NCBI GenBank assembly: GCA_025384855.1 | Contig: JALAHT010000005.1 | Span: 186,001-250,000, forward strand | From: Luteirhabdus salina | Lineage (GTDB): Bacteria > Bacteroidota > Bacteroidia > Flavobacteriales > Flavobacteriaceae | Direction of reading: 5' to 3' | DNA length: 64,000 bases | Shown here: piece after piece, positions 52,018 to 59,712 of the stretch | Layout of the letters: each line of letters begins with the position of its first letter | Numbering within the stretch: the first letter of the stretch is position 1 | The notes under the pieces: generated by a model | The model's input: only the letters and a program-made list of their open reading frames with translations | The model's database searches: none | What the model was told of the DNA's origin: nothing | Program-made: the position numbers and the translations under genes

Positions 52018-52980
52018 TTATTCGCGGATGTTTCGTTGTTCTTTAACGATGTAGTTGGGCGTTACTTTACGTGAACGACTGTTTCGTAAGAGGAGCTCGC
52101 CAATGAAACCTGCGAGGAAAAGTTGTGTTCCTAGAATCATGGCGGTCAGGGTAATATAAAATTCAGGACGTTGGGTGATGAGTCTACCGGTAGGATTTAA
52201 GAATAATTTATCGATTCCTAAATAAATAGCCACCCCAAAACCAATCAAAAACATAAGTGCCCCCCAAGCGCCGAATAAATGCATCGGACGTTTTCCAAAG
52301 CTTGAGAGAAACCATATGGTTATAAGGTCTAAAAATCCTCGAATAAAGCGTTCCGCTCCAAATTTGGTAGTACCGTACTTGCGTTTTTGATGTTGAACTT
52401 CTTTTTCGCCTATTTTTCCAAAGCCTGCATTTTTCGCTAATACTGGAATATAGCGGTGCATTTCACCGGTGACCTCAATAGTTTTGATTACTTCATTCTT
52501 ATAGGCTTTCAATCCACAGTTGAAGTCGTGTAAGGAAACGCCAGAGGTTTTACGCGCCGCAAAATTAAAAAGCTTTGAGGGTAAGTTTTTGGCTATTACC
52601 GAATCGTAGCGCTTCCGCTTCCACCCTGATACCAGGTCATAGCCTTCATTCTTTACCATGGCATACAGTTCAGGGATTTCCTCGGGATTATCCTGAAGAT
52701 CGGCGTCCATCGTAATAACCACTTCACCCAAAGCCACGCCAAAGCCAGCGTGAAGCGCTTGCGATTTCCCAAAATTCTTCAGGAAACGAATCGCTTTTAC
52801 TTCGTTGTGATTTTCAGAAAGGTCGGAAATAATATTCCAAGAGCTGTCGGTACTTCCGTCGTCTATAAAAATAATTTCGTACAAAAAGCCATTGGATTGC
52901 AGGGTATCTGCAATCCAATGGTACAATTCGTGTAAGGATTCCTCTTCGTTGAGGAGTGGGATGACGACGGATATATTCAT
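52018..52980 (-). CDS. Glycosyltransferase family 2 (DPM1/GtrB-like) with two membrane helices
   Basis: A 320-residue inner-membrane enzyme. The N-terminal GT-A domain carries IPLLNEEESLHEL, FIDDGSTDSSW and the DXD-like ITMDADLQDNPEEIP; the C-terminal part has two hydrophobic helices (LFGAWGALMFLIGFGVAIYLGI and FYITLTAMILGTQLFLAGFIGELLLR). Such proteins move a sugar from a nucleotide donor to polyprenyl phosphate for glycan assembly. It is co-transcribed with the upstream DUF4199 gene (4-bp gap). Confidence 0.92.
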   Translation of the reverse strand: MNISVVIPLLNEEESLHELYHWIADTLQSNGFLYEIIFIDDGSTDSSWNIISDLSENHNEVKAIRFLKNFGKSQALHAGFGVALGEVVITMDADLQDNPEEIPELYAMVKNEGYDLVSGWKRKRYDSVIAKNLPSKLFNFAARKTSGVSLHDFNCGLKAYKNEVIKTIEVTGEMHRYIPVLAKNAGFGKIGEKEVQHQKRKYGTTKFGAERFIRGFLDLITIWFLSSFGKRPMHLFGAWGALMFLIGFGVAIYLGIDKLFLNPTGRLITQRPEFYITLTAMILGTQLFLAGFIGELLLRNSRSRKVTPNYIVKEQRNIRE

Positions 52981-52984
52981 TCAG

Positions 52985-53515
52985 TTATTCGTAGGTTGGT
53001 CGGTTTTGCTTCATAATGAGGCCAGCCACCAAAGATATAATGAAACCGAAGAATAGTGAAGCAATTAATCCCATTGCAAACATGATCCACGGACTCATAA
53101 ACTTGCTCGTCATTTCCATAGCCATATCCGTTTGTTCCTGAGTCATATTAGGATTATCCTCGATCATTTTCTCGCGTGTTACATCCAACATTTGTGTAAC
53201 GAAGTCGGGTTCGATTACAGTTACAAAAATGTATGTAAAAATAGACCCGATTAGGCCCGCTACCAATGATATGGCCAAGCCAGTTTTTAAGGCATCGCCT
53301 AAGCTCATAAAGCCATCACCTTCATGCTTAAAGGCTTTTAATCCTAATACAATACACGCTAACATTATAAGAAAATTAGCTAATGATTGCCAAGGAGATT
53401 GGTCCAAATGCATATCTAATACGTATACGATTACGGATACCCCGATGGTTCCTAAGGCAAGAATAAGCCCGTAGTTCAGGGCAATTTTCTTTACAGATGC
53501 TTTTTGATTTTCCAT
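52985..53515 (-). CDS. DUF4199 family membrane protein
   Basis: A 176-residue membrane protein with four hydrophobic helices (about 13-30, 38-58, 75-97, 140-168). The pattern KKIALNYGLILALGTIGVSVIVYV at the start and the amphipathic middle stretch (VTREKMIEDNPNMTQEQTDMAMEM) match the Bacteroidota family DUF4199, function unknown. It is the first gene of a pair with a polyprenyl-phosphate glycosyltransferase, a frequent arrangement in Flavobacteria, which suggests an envelope role. Confidence 0.85.
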   Translation of the reverse strand: MENQKASVKKIALNYGLILALGTIGVSVIVYVLDMHLDQSPWQSLANFLIMLACIVLGLKAFKHEGDGFMSLGDALKTGLAISLVAGLIGSIFTYIFVTVIEPDFVTQMLDVTREKMIEDNPNMTQEQTDMAMEMTSKFMSPWIMFAMGLIASLFFGFIISLVAGLIMKQNRPTYE

Positions 53516-53609
53516 GAGTTGAAGTTTAAGGTTGGTTATGACCCGTTAGTAAGCAAAAGTAAGAAATTGTTACATCCCTCAGATTTTAATTTAAATTTTT
53601 GAAGAAGTT

Positions 53610-53640
53610 ATTGTAGAATTGCATTTAATGCTTACATTTG
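53610..53640 (+). promoter_or_regulatory. Promoter of the L31 gene
   Basis: TTG at 53611-53613, 19 bp, TACATTTG at 53633-53640. The ATG follows 26 bp later. Confidence 0.7.
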
Positions 53641-53665
53641 CACTCGCAAAATAAAGACCGAAGCA

Positions 53666-53953
53666 ATGAAAAAAGGTATCCACCCAGAGAATTATAGAAT
53701 TGTTGCCTTTAAGGACATGAGTAACGAAGATGTTTTTTTGGCAAAGTCAACTGCAGAGACCAGAGAAACCATTGAAGTGGATGGTACTGAGTACCCATTA
53801 GTGAAGTTGGAAATTTCCCGTACTTCGCATCCATATTATACAGGTAAGCAGAAGTTGGTAGATACAGCTGGACGTATCGACAAGTTCAAGAACAAGTACG
53901 CCAAGTTCAAGAAGCCTGCCAAGAAACAAGAAGAAAGCAAGGATAGCGAATAA
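53666..53953 (+). CDS. rpmE2: 50S ribosomal protein L31, type B
   Basis: A 95-residue ribosomal protein that starts [20 protein letters not shown] and contains [28 protein letters not shown], both typical of L31 type B. The zinc-binding CxxC of the type A form is missing, as expected. The C-terminal tail is lysine- and glutamate-rich. Monocistronic, with its own promoter and terminator. Confidence 0.95.
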   Translation: MKKGIHPENYRIVAFKDMSNEDVFLAKSTAETRETIEVDGTEYPLVKLEISRTSHPYYTGKQKLVDTAGRIDKFKNKYAKFKKPAKKQEESKDSE

Positions 53954-53973
53954 GCCTATTCCTTCAAAATATA

Positions 53974-54006
53974 TGAGCCTCCAATATCTTTTGGGGGCTT
54001 TTTTTA
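53974..54006 (+). terminator. Terminator after the L31 gene
   Basis: AGCCTCC pairs with GGGGGCT (one G-U pair) around an AT-rich loop, followed by TTTTTTTATTT. Confidence 0.8.
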
Positions 54007-54025
54007 TTTGTAACTTTGAATAGAT

Positions 54026-54078
54026 GGTGGCTTCGAGAGCCTCAGCCACCTCCCTGATTGGTCATTGAGGCTCTCGAA
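54026..54078. repeat. Palindromic repeat, copy 1 (TTCGAGAGCCTCA family)
   Basis: TTCGAGAGCCTCA (54032-54044) and TGAGGCTCTCGAA (54066-54078) are a perfect 13-bp inverted repeat. In addition GGTGGC (54026-54031) can pair with GCCACC (54045-54050), giving an alternative hairpin. The core GATTGAGGCTCTCGAAAT-like word recurs at 59480-59498, so this is a dispersed REP-like element rather than a plain terminator. Confidence 0.65.
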
Positions 54079-54098
54079 ATGACCCATTCCTTACTATT

Positions 54099-55274
54099 AT
54101 GAACTACATCCTATTCGACGGAACCGTTAGAAACCAATTATTACCTTTTACCTATACGCGTCCTGTGGCCGATATCCGTATCGGAATCCTAACCATACGT
54201 GAAAAATGGGAAAAATATCTTGGCTTCACTACTTCAACCGTAACGGAAGATTACTTGAGTGAAAAATACCCGATGGTGGAACTAGAAGTGAATATCATGG
54301 TTAATGCTTCCTTTCTTCCCACAGAAAATTTGGTCAATATTGTGAAAGGGTTGGAGGAAAACCAAGCGGTTTTTTATGACGATGAACCCATTGCCTTCTT
54401 TACTAAGGAAGATCAGGAGGTCGATTTCGATAGTTTCGATATCATTCAGTATACGCATGATGATGTCTTTAGAGTAGAACATACCTGGGATATCTTTTCC
54501 AAAAACCATAAGGCGATTGAACAAGATTTCGAACTGCTAACAAGGAATCGTACCTCACAACCCATTCCGGAAACAACAGTTGCCTTCAACGAATCGCAAA
54601 TCTTTATTGAGGAAGGTGCAACACTTCCGTTGTGCTCATTGAATGCTAACGATGGACCCATTTATATCGGTAAGGATGCTGAAATTATGGAAGGAGCCAT
54701 GATTCGGGGTCCGTTCGCCCTTTGCGAGCATGCTACGGTAAAAATGGGCACTAAAATCTATACGGGGTGTACTATTGGTCCGCATAGCAAAGTGGGAGGA
54801 GAGCTTAATAACAGCGTGATTTTTGGCTATTCCAATAAGGGCCATGATGGTTTCTTAGGAAACTCCGTTCTGGGCGAATGGTGCAACATTGGTGCCGATA
54901 GTAATAATAGTAATTTGAAGAACAACTATGCCGAGGTTCGTTTATGGGATTATGAAACGGAGCGCTTTGCCAAAACAGGGCTTCAGTTTTGTGGATTGAT
55001 GATGGGCGACCATAGTAAATGTGGCATCAATACCATGTTCAATACGGGAACTGTTGTTGGGGTAAGTGCGAATATCTTCGGAAGTGGTTTCCCGCGTAAT
55101 TTCATTCCTAGCTTTAGCTGGGGTGGAAGTGGTGGCACCACTACTTATAAAACCGACAAAGCCTTTGAGGTGGCTAAAATTGTAATGGCCAGACGAGATA
55201 TAGACTTTACAGAAGAGGACGCCAAGATTTTAGAGTATGTTTTTGAAGAATCCTCAAAATTTCGACGTAGTTAA
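54099..55274 (+). CDS. GlmU-like sugar nucleotidyltransferase family protein
   Basis: A 391-residue protein of the Bacteroidota GlmU-like family. The N-terminal half (about 1-150; MNYILFDGTVRNQLLPFTYTRPVADIRIGILTIREKW) corresponds to a nucleotidyltransferase domain with the F-T-x-T-R-P-V-A-D-I-R-x-G-I signature. The C-terminal half is a left-handed beta-helix with hexapeptides (IYIGKDAEIMEGAMIRGPFALCEHATVKMG, GCTIGPHSKVGGEL and so on) and resembles N-acetyltransferase domains. The exact reaction is unknown, but the fold suggests UDP-sugar formation or acetylation. It has no classical GlmU P-loop. Confidence 0.88.
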   Translation: MNYILFDGTVRNQLLPFTYTRPVADIRIGILTIREKWEKYLGFTTSTVTEDYLSEKYPMVELEVNIMVNASFLPTENLVNIVKGLEENQAVFYDDEPIAFFTKEDQEVDFDSFDIIQYTHDDVFRVEHTWDIFSKNHKAIEQDFELLTRNRTSQPIPETTVAFNESQIFIEEGATLPLCSLNANDGPIYIGKDAEIMEGAMIRGPFALCEHATVKMGTKIYTGCTIGPHSKVGGELNNSVIFGYSNKGHDGFLGNSVLGEWCNIGADSNNSNLKNNYAEVRLWDYETERFAKTGLQFCGLMMGDHSKCGINTMFNTGTVVGVSANIFGSGFPRNFIPSFSWGGSGGTTTYKTDKAFEVAKIVMARRDIDFTEEDAKILEYVFEESSKFRRS

Positions 55275-55387
55275 TCAGGTTTAGTTAAAACCTTCTAAAT
55301 AAATCTTGATTTCATTCTTAAAAATTTTGCAATGCCTTTTGAAAGCCGTAGACTTCACCTTTCACAATAAACTATAAAAGCGAAACA

Positions 55388-55840
55388 ATGAGTACAGTAA
55401 AGAAAATCAAGGTGTTATTCTTTTTGTTTGGGATCTTTGGAATGACTTCCATGTTTGCACAAACTGAAAACATGAAAGTAACAGATGCGGAATTGGAAAA
55501 GTTTGCAACAGCCTTCCAAAGCGTTCAGATGGAAAGTCAGAAAGCCCAACAACAAATGATGGGAGTGATTCAAGAAGAAGGAATGGACGTAGCACGCTTC
55601 AGTGAGATTCAGAAAGCGGAGGCAAATCCTAACCAAGAAGTTGAAGCTACAGATGCTGAAATGAAGTCATACAAAACAATCATGGCGGACATTGAAAAAA
55701 TGCAGCCAATGATTGAGCAAAAAATGGAGGCGCATGTAACCGATGCAGGATTGGAAGTTGAGCGTTACCAGGCTATTGCCTCTAGATTACAGTCGGACCA
55801 AGATCTGCAAAATCGATTGCGATCGTTGGTAACCCAGTAA
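55388..55840 (+). CDS. DUF4168 family exported protein
   Basis: A 150-residue protein with a signal peptide (about 1-25, ending SMFAQ) and a helical, glutamine- and methionine-rich mature part. KVTDAELEKFATAFQSVQMESQKAQQQM and the closing EVERYQAIASRLQSDQDLQNRL fit DUF4168, a family found in many bacteria with unknown role, probably a periplasmic helical bundle. Monocistronic; its terminator overlaps the end of the convergent gene. Confidence 0.85.
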   Translation: MSTVKKIKVLFFLFGIFGMTSMFAQTENMKVTDAELEKFATAFQSVQMESQKAQQQMMGVIQEEGMDVARFSEIQKAEANPNQEVEATDAEMKSYKTIMADIEKMQPMIEQKMEAHVTDAGLEVERYQAIASRLQSDQDLQNRLRSLVTQ

Positions 55841-55864
55841 TTTGATAGAATATTTAAGTTGAAA

Positions 55865-55892
55865 GGAAGCGGTTTTTACCGCTTCTTTTTTT
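55865..55892 (+). terminator. Terminator of the DUF4168 gene, inside the 3' end of the convergent gene
   Basis: GAAGCGGT and ACCGCTTC form the stem with a T4 loop, followed by eight T. The left arm contains the stop codon region of the peptide-binding protein gene on the minus strand, and the A/T run codes its last lysines. Confidence 0.88.
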
Positions 55893-57519
55893 TGACTTTT
55901 TTCAACACTAAAAAGTTCTGCGGATTGATGCCTAAGCCACTTATATCCTTATTGACAAACCGAATGGCCATATCATAATACAGTGGAACGATGGGAGCGT
56001 CTGCCATCACAATCGAATCCATTTTTTCATATAAGTGCTTGCGGTCTTCAATTCTGGAAAGCGATAACGATGTTTCAAAGAGACTATCAAAAACTTCACT
56101 TTTGTAGTGTGTATAATTGGGTCCGTTTGGGGTGAAGTTTTCACTGTAGAAAAGCGAAAGGTAATTTTCGGCATCGGGATAATCGGCAATCCAACTGGCT
56201 CGAAACAGGTCCAATTCACCAGTACTTTTCATCTGTCGTAGGGTTGAAGGCGGCATCACATCTATTTGAACATTCAACCCTAATTTTTCAAGTTCTCGTT
56301 GGATGTATTCACAAATATCCAGATACTGACTGTTCGTGCCAATCGTAATGGAAGGCTGCGTATCGCCCGTTTCATCTATATACTGCCGAATAAGCTCCTT
56401 CGCCTTTTCAGGTTGGTAATCGTACCCTTCAATTTCAGCAAATCCTGGTAATCCTTTCGGAATAACACCATTTACAGCCGGAATGCCCATCCCGTTTCGA
56501 AGGTAGGTGACCATCTTTTCGCGATCGAAGCCATAGTTTACCGCCTTTCGAATGGCTTCACTTTGTATTTCAGAAGTGGTACTTCCCATAAAAAAACCAA
56601 GGTATTCGGTGTTTAGGTAGGGAGTCGTTATAAGCTTAATCTCTTTTTCATAGTTGGGTTGAAGTCTTCCCGTAGTGGTAATGATTTCATCTTTATAAGA
56701 ATTATCCAATCCTGAAATGAAATCGAGCTTACCCTGTACAAATTGTAAAAACTCACTTTGTTTATCCGGCAAAAATGTAATGGCTACAGCCTCTAAATAG
56801 GGAAGGGGAGTACCATTTTCATCGGTTTCGAAATATAGGTCGTTTTTGCGAAGCACCAATTTTACGTTCTCTTCCCATAATTTAAAATGAAATGGACCTG
56901 TGCCGATGGGATTACTGCGGAAGTCGTTACCATAATGGTCTACTGCTTCCATTGGAACCACCGAACAATAACGCATGCTCAATAACCCTAAAAACGCTGG
57001 GAATGGCTGCTGTAACTGAATATGAAAAGTTGAATCATTTTCCGCCCAATACCTTTCTACATTGCTCATCACCCAACTTCCGGGAGAAGCGAGTTTCTCG
57101 TCGGTCAACCGATCGAAGCTATACACAAAATCATCTGCCGTAACCGTCCGAGTCGAATCTTGACCAAATAGTTCACTTTTGTGAAAATATACGTCATCCC
57201 GTAACGTGAAGGTATACGTAAGCGTACTATCGTTGATGGTCCAATACTTTGCGATATCCGGTTTTACGTTCAAGCTGTCATCCAATTGCACCAACCCGTT
57301 GAACAATTGATTGGTCGGCCAAATATTCTGCGGATTTCTGGCAAATGCAGGGTCTAAGGAACTGATATTGCTGTGTTCGTTGTAGCGAAAGACAAGATGG
57401 TCGCGATCATTGGATGAAGTATTGTTACAGGATGTGAATAGTATGGAGAGAATTAAAAATATAATTCCTTCAACAATGGATGTGGGGTGTTGGATGTCGG
57501 ATGTAATATTCGTAGACAA
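55876..57519 (-). CDS. ABC-type peptide-binding lipoprotein (SBP family 5)
   Basis: A 547-residue solute-binding protein (OppA/DppA family, SBP_bac_5). The domain follows the lipobox (LILSILFTSCNN, cysteine about 30): AKYWTINDSTLTYTFTLRDDVYFHKSELFG, VTADDFVYSFDRL, NPIGTGPFHFKLWEENVKLVLRKN, AIRKAVNYGFDREKMV. The start is uncertain. No ATG or GTG lies in frame before the signal helix; the only candidate is the TTG whose complement ends at 57519, and the residues between it and the helix (TSDIQHPTS) are coded by four heptamer repeats. The C-terminus KKVKKKKR lies in a convergent terminator. No permease or ATPase genes follow. Confidence 0.85.
   Translation of the reverse strand: MSTNITSDIQHPTSIVEGIIFLILSILFTSCNNTSSNDRDHLVFRYNEHSNISSLDPAFARNPQNIWPTNQLFNGLVQLDDSLNVKPDIAKYWTINDSTLTYTFTLRDDVYFHKSELFGQDSTRTVTADDFVYSFDRLTDEKLASPGSWVMSNVERYWAENDSTFHIQLQQPFPAFLGLLSMRYCSVVPMEAVDHYGNDFRSNPIGTGPFHFKLWEENVKLVLRKNDLYFETDENGTPLPYLEAVAITFLPDKQSEFLQFVQGKLDFISGLDNSYKDEIITTTGRLQPNYEKEIKLITTPYLNTEYLGFFMGSTTSEIQSEAIRKAVNYGFDREKMVTYLRNGMGIPAVNGVIPKGLPGFAEIEGYDYQPEKAKELIRQYIDETGDTQPSITIGTNSQYLDICEYIQRELEKLGLNVQIDVMPPSTLRQMKSTGELDLFRASWIADYPDAENYLSLFYSENFTPNGPNYTHYKSEVFDSLFETSLSLSRIEDRKHLYEKMDSIVMADAPIVPLYYDMAIRFVNKDISGLGINPQNFLVLKKVKKKKR
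57477..57504 (-). repeat. Heptamer array at the 5' end of the lipoprotein gene
   Basis: On the minus strand: ACATCCG, ACATCCA, ACACCCC, ACATCCA - four 7-bp units inside the apparent coding start of the peptide-binding lipoprotein. Confidence 0.8.
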
Positions 57520-57527
57520 GTACTAAA

Positions 57528-57881
57528 TTATTTTAAGGTTTTACGATATGCGATCATACTATTCATGAGGCGATAGCAAAAAGCATATGATTTAGAGAAG
57601 TTTGATTCATCAAGATAGTTTCGATGTTTTGCTTTATGCAGGCAAGTAACAACTTCAGCGAGAGAACGAATAGCATATCCCATAAATCGCCTTTGCTCGG
57701 GATTTGATTGAAGAATGGAACCTTCTGAAATATTTAATGCAATTGAATCCGCCGCTCTTCTAATTTGGCTAGATAGATTATAAACTTCTTTTCGCGGGAA
57801 AGAAGATGATAGAACATCAATTTCATTTCCTAAAACCATAGCATCCTTCCAGATTTCCAACTTTTCGAACTTGAAACTCAT
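57528..57881 (-). CDS. Four-helix-bundle protein (S23/Avd-like)
   Basis: A 117-residue helical protein. The start FKFEKLEIWKDAMVLGNEIDVLSSSFPRKEVYNLSSQIRRAADSIALNISEGS is the hallmark of the 23S-rRNA-intervening-sequence/four-helix-bundle family (related in fold to the accessory protein bAvd of diversity-generating retroelements). Known members form pentameric barrels that bind nucleic acid. The normal RIAEG-like motif appears as NISEGS. It stands between heptamer arrays on both sides (57477-57504 and 57985-58090), with no reverse transcriptase near. Function here unknown. Confidence 0.88.
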   Translation of the reverse strand: MSFKFEKLEIWKDAMVLGNEIDVLSSSFPRKEVYNLSSQIRRAADSIALNISEGSILQSNPEQRRFMGYAIRSLAEVVTCLHKAKHRNYLDESNFSKSYAFCYRLMNSMIAYRKTLK

Positions 57882-57984
57882 TCACCAAACTTTATTCAAA
57901 TATAAGGCTTCAATCCACTTTTGCATATATTGATATTGATATGTTTATCGTAATACATGAATTACAGGCAACATCTAGATTCAA

Positions 57985-58090
57985 ACACCCAACACCCTAC
58001 ACCCTACACCCATCACCCATCACCCATCACCACTCACCACTCACCACTCACCACTCACTACTCACTACTCACTACTCACTACTCACTACT
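57985..58090 (+). repeat. Heptamer array with gradually changing units
   Basis: Units in order: ACACCCA, ACACCCT twice, ACACCCA, TCACCCA twice, a 5-nt partial TCACC, ACTCACC three times, ACTCACT five times, ACT. About 15 heptamers. Neighbouring units differ by one base, so the array changes in steps along its length. It ends 11 bp before the -7 element of mtaB. Confidence 0.92.
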
Positions 58091-58101
58091 AAAAATTATA
58101 G

Positions 58102-58109
58102 TATCTTTG
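58102..58109 (+). promoter_or_regulatory. -7 element of mtaB
   Basis: TATCTTTG, 29 bp before the mtaB start. The -33 region falls inside the last ACTCACT units of the array and has no TTTG. Confidence 0.6.
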
Positions 58110-58137
58110 CACCCCTTTTTAAATGAAACGCTAAAAC

Positions 58138-59472
58138 ATGTCCGCGACTCAAAAAGTAGCTTTTTATACCCTTGGATGTAAGCTGAACTTCAGCGAAACA
58201 TCGACCATCGCCCGTAATTTTGAGGATGAGGGCTTCGAGCGTGTCGATTTTTCAGAAGAGGCGGATATCTACGTCATTAATACTTGTAGCGTGACCGAAA
58301 ATGCCGATAAGCGTTTTAAGACCATCGTGAAGAAGGCGCAAAAGGTGAATGAGGATGCTTTTGTGGCAGCCGTCGGTTGTTATGCACAGTTGAAACCAGA
58401 GGAATTGGCAGATGTTGAAGGTGTCGATCTGGTGTTAGGGGCGACTGAAAAGTTCAAGTTAACCGATTACTTAAACGACTTAAGTAAGAATGATCAAGGG
58501 GAAGTCCATTCCTGTGAAATCGATGAAGCCGATTTTTATGTAGGTTCTTATTCAATCGGTGATCGTACCCGAGCTTTTTTAAAGGTGCAGGACGGTTGCG
58601 ACTATAAATGTACATATTGTACCATTCCATTGGCACGTGGAATTTCGCGTAGCGATACCTTACAAAATGTGTTGAAGAATGCAGCCGAAATTGCCGCCCA
58701 AGATATTAAGGAAATCGTATTGACCGGTGTCAATATTGGCGACTACGGAAAAGGGGAGTTCGGAAACAAGAGACACGAGCATACCTTTTTTGAGTTGTGT
58801 GAAGCCTTGGACGAAGTGCCGGGAATTGATCGCCTTCGTATTTCCTCGATCGAGCCAAACTTATTGAAGAATGAAACCATCGATTTTGTGGCGCAGTCCA
58901 GAACGTTTGTACCGCATTTTCATATTCCACTACAAAGCGGTAGCAACGATTTGTTGAAATTAATGCGCCGTCGGTATATGCGGGAATTATATGTAGACCG
59001 AGTTGCGCGTATTCGTGAAGTCATGCCGCATGCCTGTATAGGAGTGGATGTTATTGTCGGTTTCCCTGGTGAAACGGAAGAGCGATTTTTGGAAACCTAT
59101 CATTTCCTAAACGAACTGGATATATCATATTTACATGTCTTCACCTATTCTGAACGAGACAATACCCCGGCCGCAACGATGGAAGGTCGTGTACCAAAGC
59201 GCGTTAGAAAGAAGAGAAGTAAAATGCTACGCGGACTGTCAGCCAAGAAACGTCGGGCTTTCTACGAGCAACAATTGGGGACCACACGGACTGTTTTGTT
59301 TGAAGGTGAAAATAAAAAAGGCTATATCCATGGTTTCACCGAAAACTACGTAAAGGTAAAAGCACCTTGGAACCCAAGCTTGATCAATACACTTCACGAA
59401 GTGAAGCTCACCGAAATCGCAAAAGACGGCTTAGTCCGATTCGATTTTGTGGAAGAACCGGTGTTGGCGTAA
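58138..59472 (+). CDS. mtaB: tRNA t6A37 methylthiotransferase
   Basis: A 444-residue radical-SAM enzyme that adds a methylthio group to threonylcarbamoyl-adenosine 37 in tRNA. The N-terminal MTTase domain supplies three cysteines for one cluster (LGCKLNFSET, NTCSVTENAD, VGCYAQL); the radical-SAM CxxxCxxC is in QDGCDYKCTYCTIPLARG; later come GFPGETEERF and HVFTYSERDNTPAA; a TRAM domain ends the protein. The YTLGCKLN start and length fit MtaB rather than MiaB or RimO. The gene sits directly behind the heptamer array at 57985-58090. Confidence 0.94.
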   Translation: MSATQKVAFYTLGCKLNFSETSTIARNFEDEGFERVDFSEEADIYVINTCSVTENADKRFKTIVKKAQKVNEDAFVAAVGCYAQLKPEELADVEGVDLVLGATEKFKLTDYLNDLSKNDQGEVHSCEIDEADFYVGSYSIGDRTRAFLKVQDGCDYKCTYCTIPLARGISRSDTLQNVLKNAAEIAAQDIKEIVLTGVNIGDYGKGEFGNKRHEHTFFELCEALDEVPGIDRLRISSIEPNLLKNETIDFVAQSRTFVPHFHIPLQSGSNDLLKLMRRRYMRELYVDRVARIREVMPHACIGVDVIVGFPGETEERFLETYHFLNELDISYLHVFTYSERDNTPAATMEGRVPKRVRKKRSKMLRGLSAKKRRAFYEQQLGTTRTVLFEGENKKGYIHGFTENYVKVKAPWNPSLINTLHEVKLTEIAKDGLVRFDFVEEPVLA

Positions 59473-59473
59473 T

Positions 59474-59502
59474 GGTGGTGATTGAGGCTCTCGAAATCAC
59501 CT
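59474..59502. repeat. Palindromic repeat, copy 2 (GAGGCTCTCGAA core)
   Basis: GGTGATT and AATCACC flank GAGGCTCTCGA, so the element can fold into a hairpin. The core ATTGAGGCTCTCGAAAT is identical to 54064-54080. It begins 1-2 bp after the mtaB stop codon but has no T tract. Confidence 0.65.
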
Positions 59503-59612
59503 TGAGTATAGTAAGTATTTTAGCTAAGAACGTACAGACAAAAAATTTACGATTTAATGCTTTTCGATTTCTTTACGTATTCATCTAAGAAAAACTTTTG
59601 ATCAATTAACTT

Positions 59613-59682
59613 TACATCCTACATCCTACATCCTACATCCTACATCCTACATCCTACATCCTACATCCTACATCCTACATCC
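59613..59682 (+). repeat. Heptamer array, ten perfect TACATCC units
   Basis: Exactly 70 bp, ten copies of TACATCC without a mismatch, in the gap between mtaB and the nucleoid protein gene. The same word, as ACATCC, occurs in the array at 57477-57504. Confidence 0.95.
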
Positions 59683-59712
59683 CACCGCTTATAGTATAAA
59701 GTCTACAGCTAT

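Noticed and set aside
57985-58090. Possible CRISPR array
   Set aside because: Units are 7 bp without spacers, and no cas gene is present. The same applies to the arrays at 59613, 60798 and 63516.
57941-58181. Two overlapping frames rich in H, T, S and P
   Set aside because: Translations of the heptamer array before mtaB, with no start context or family features.
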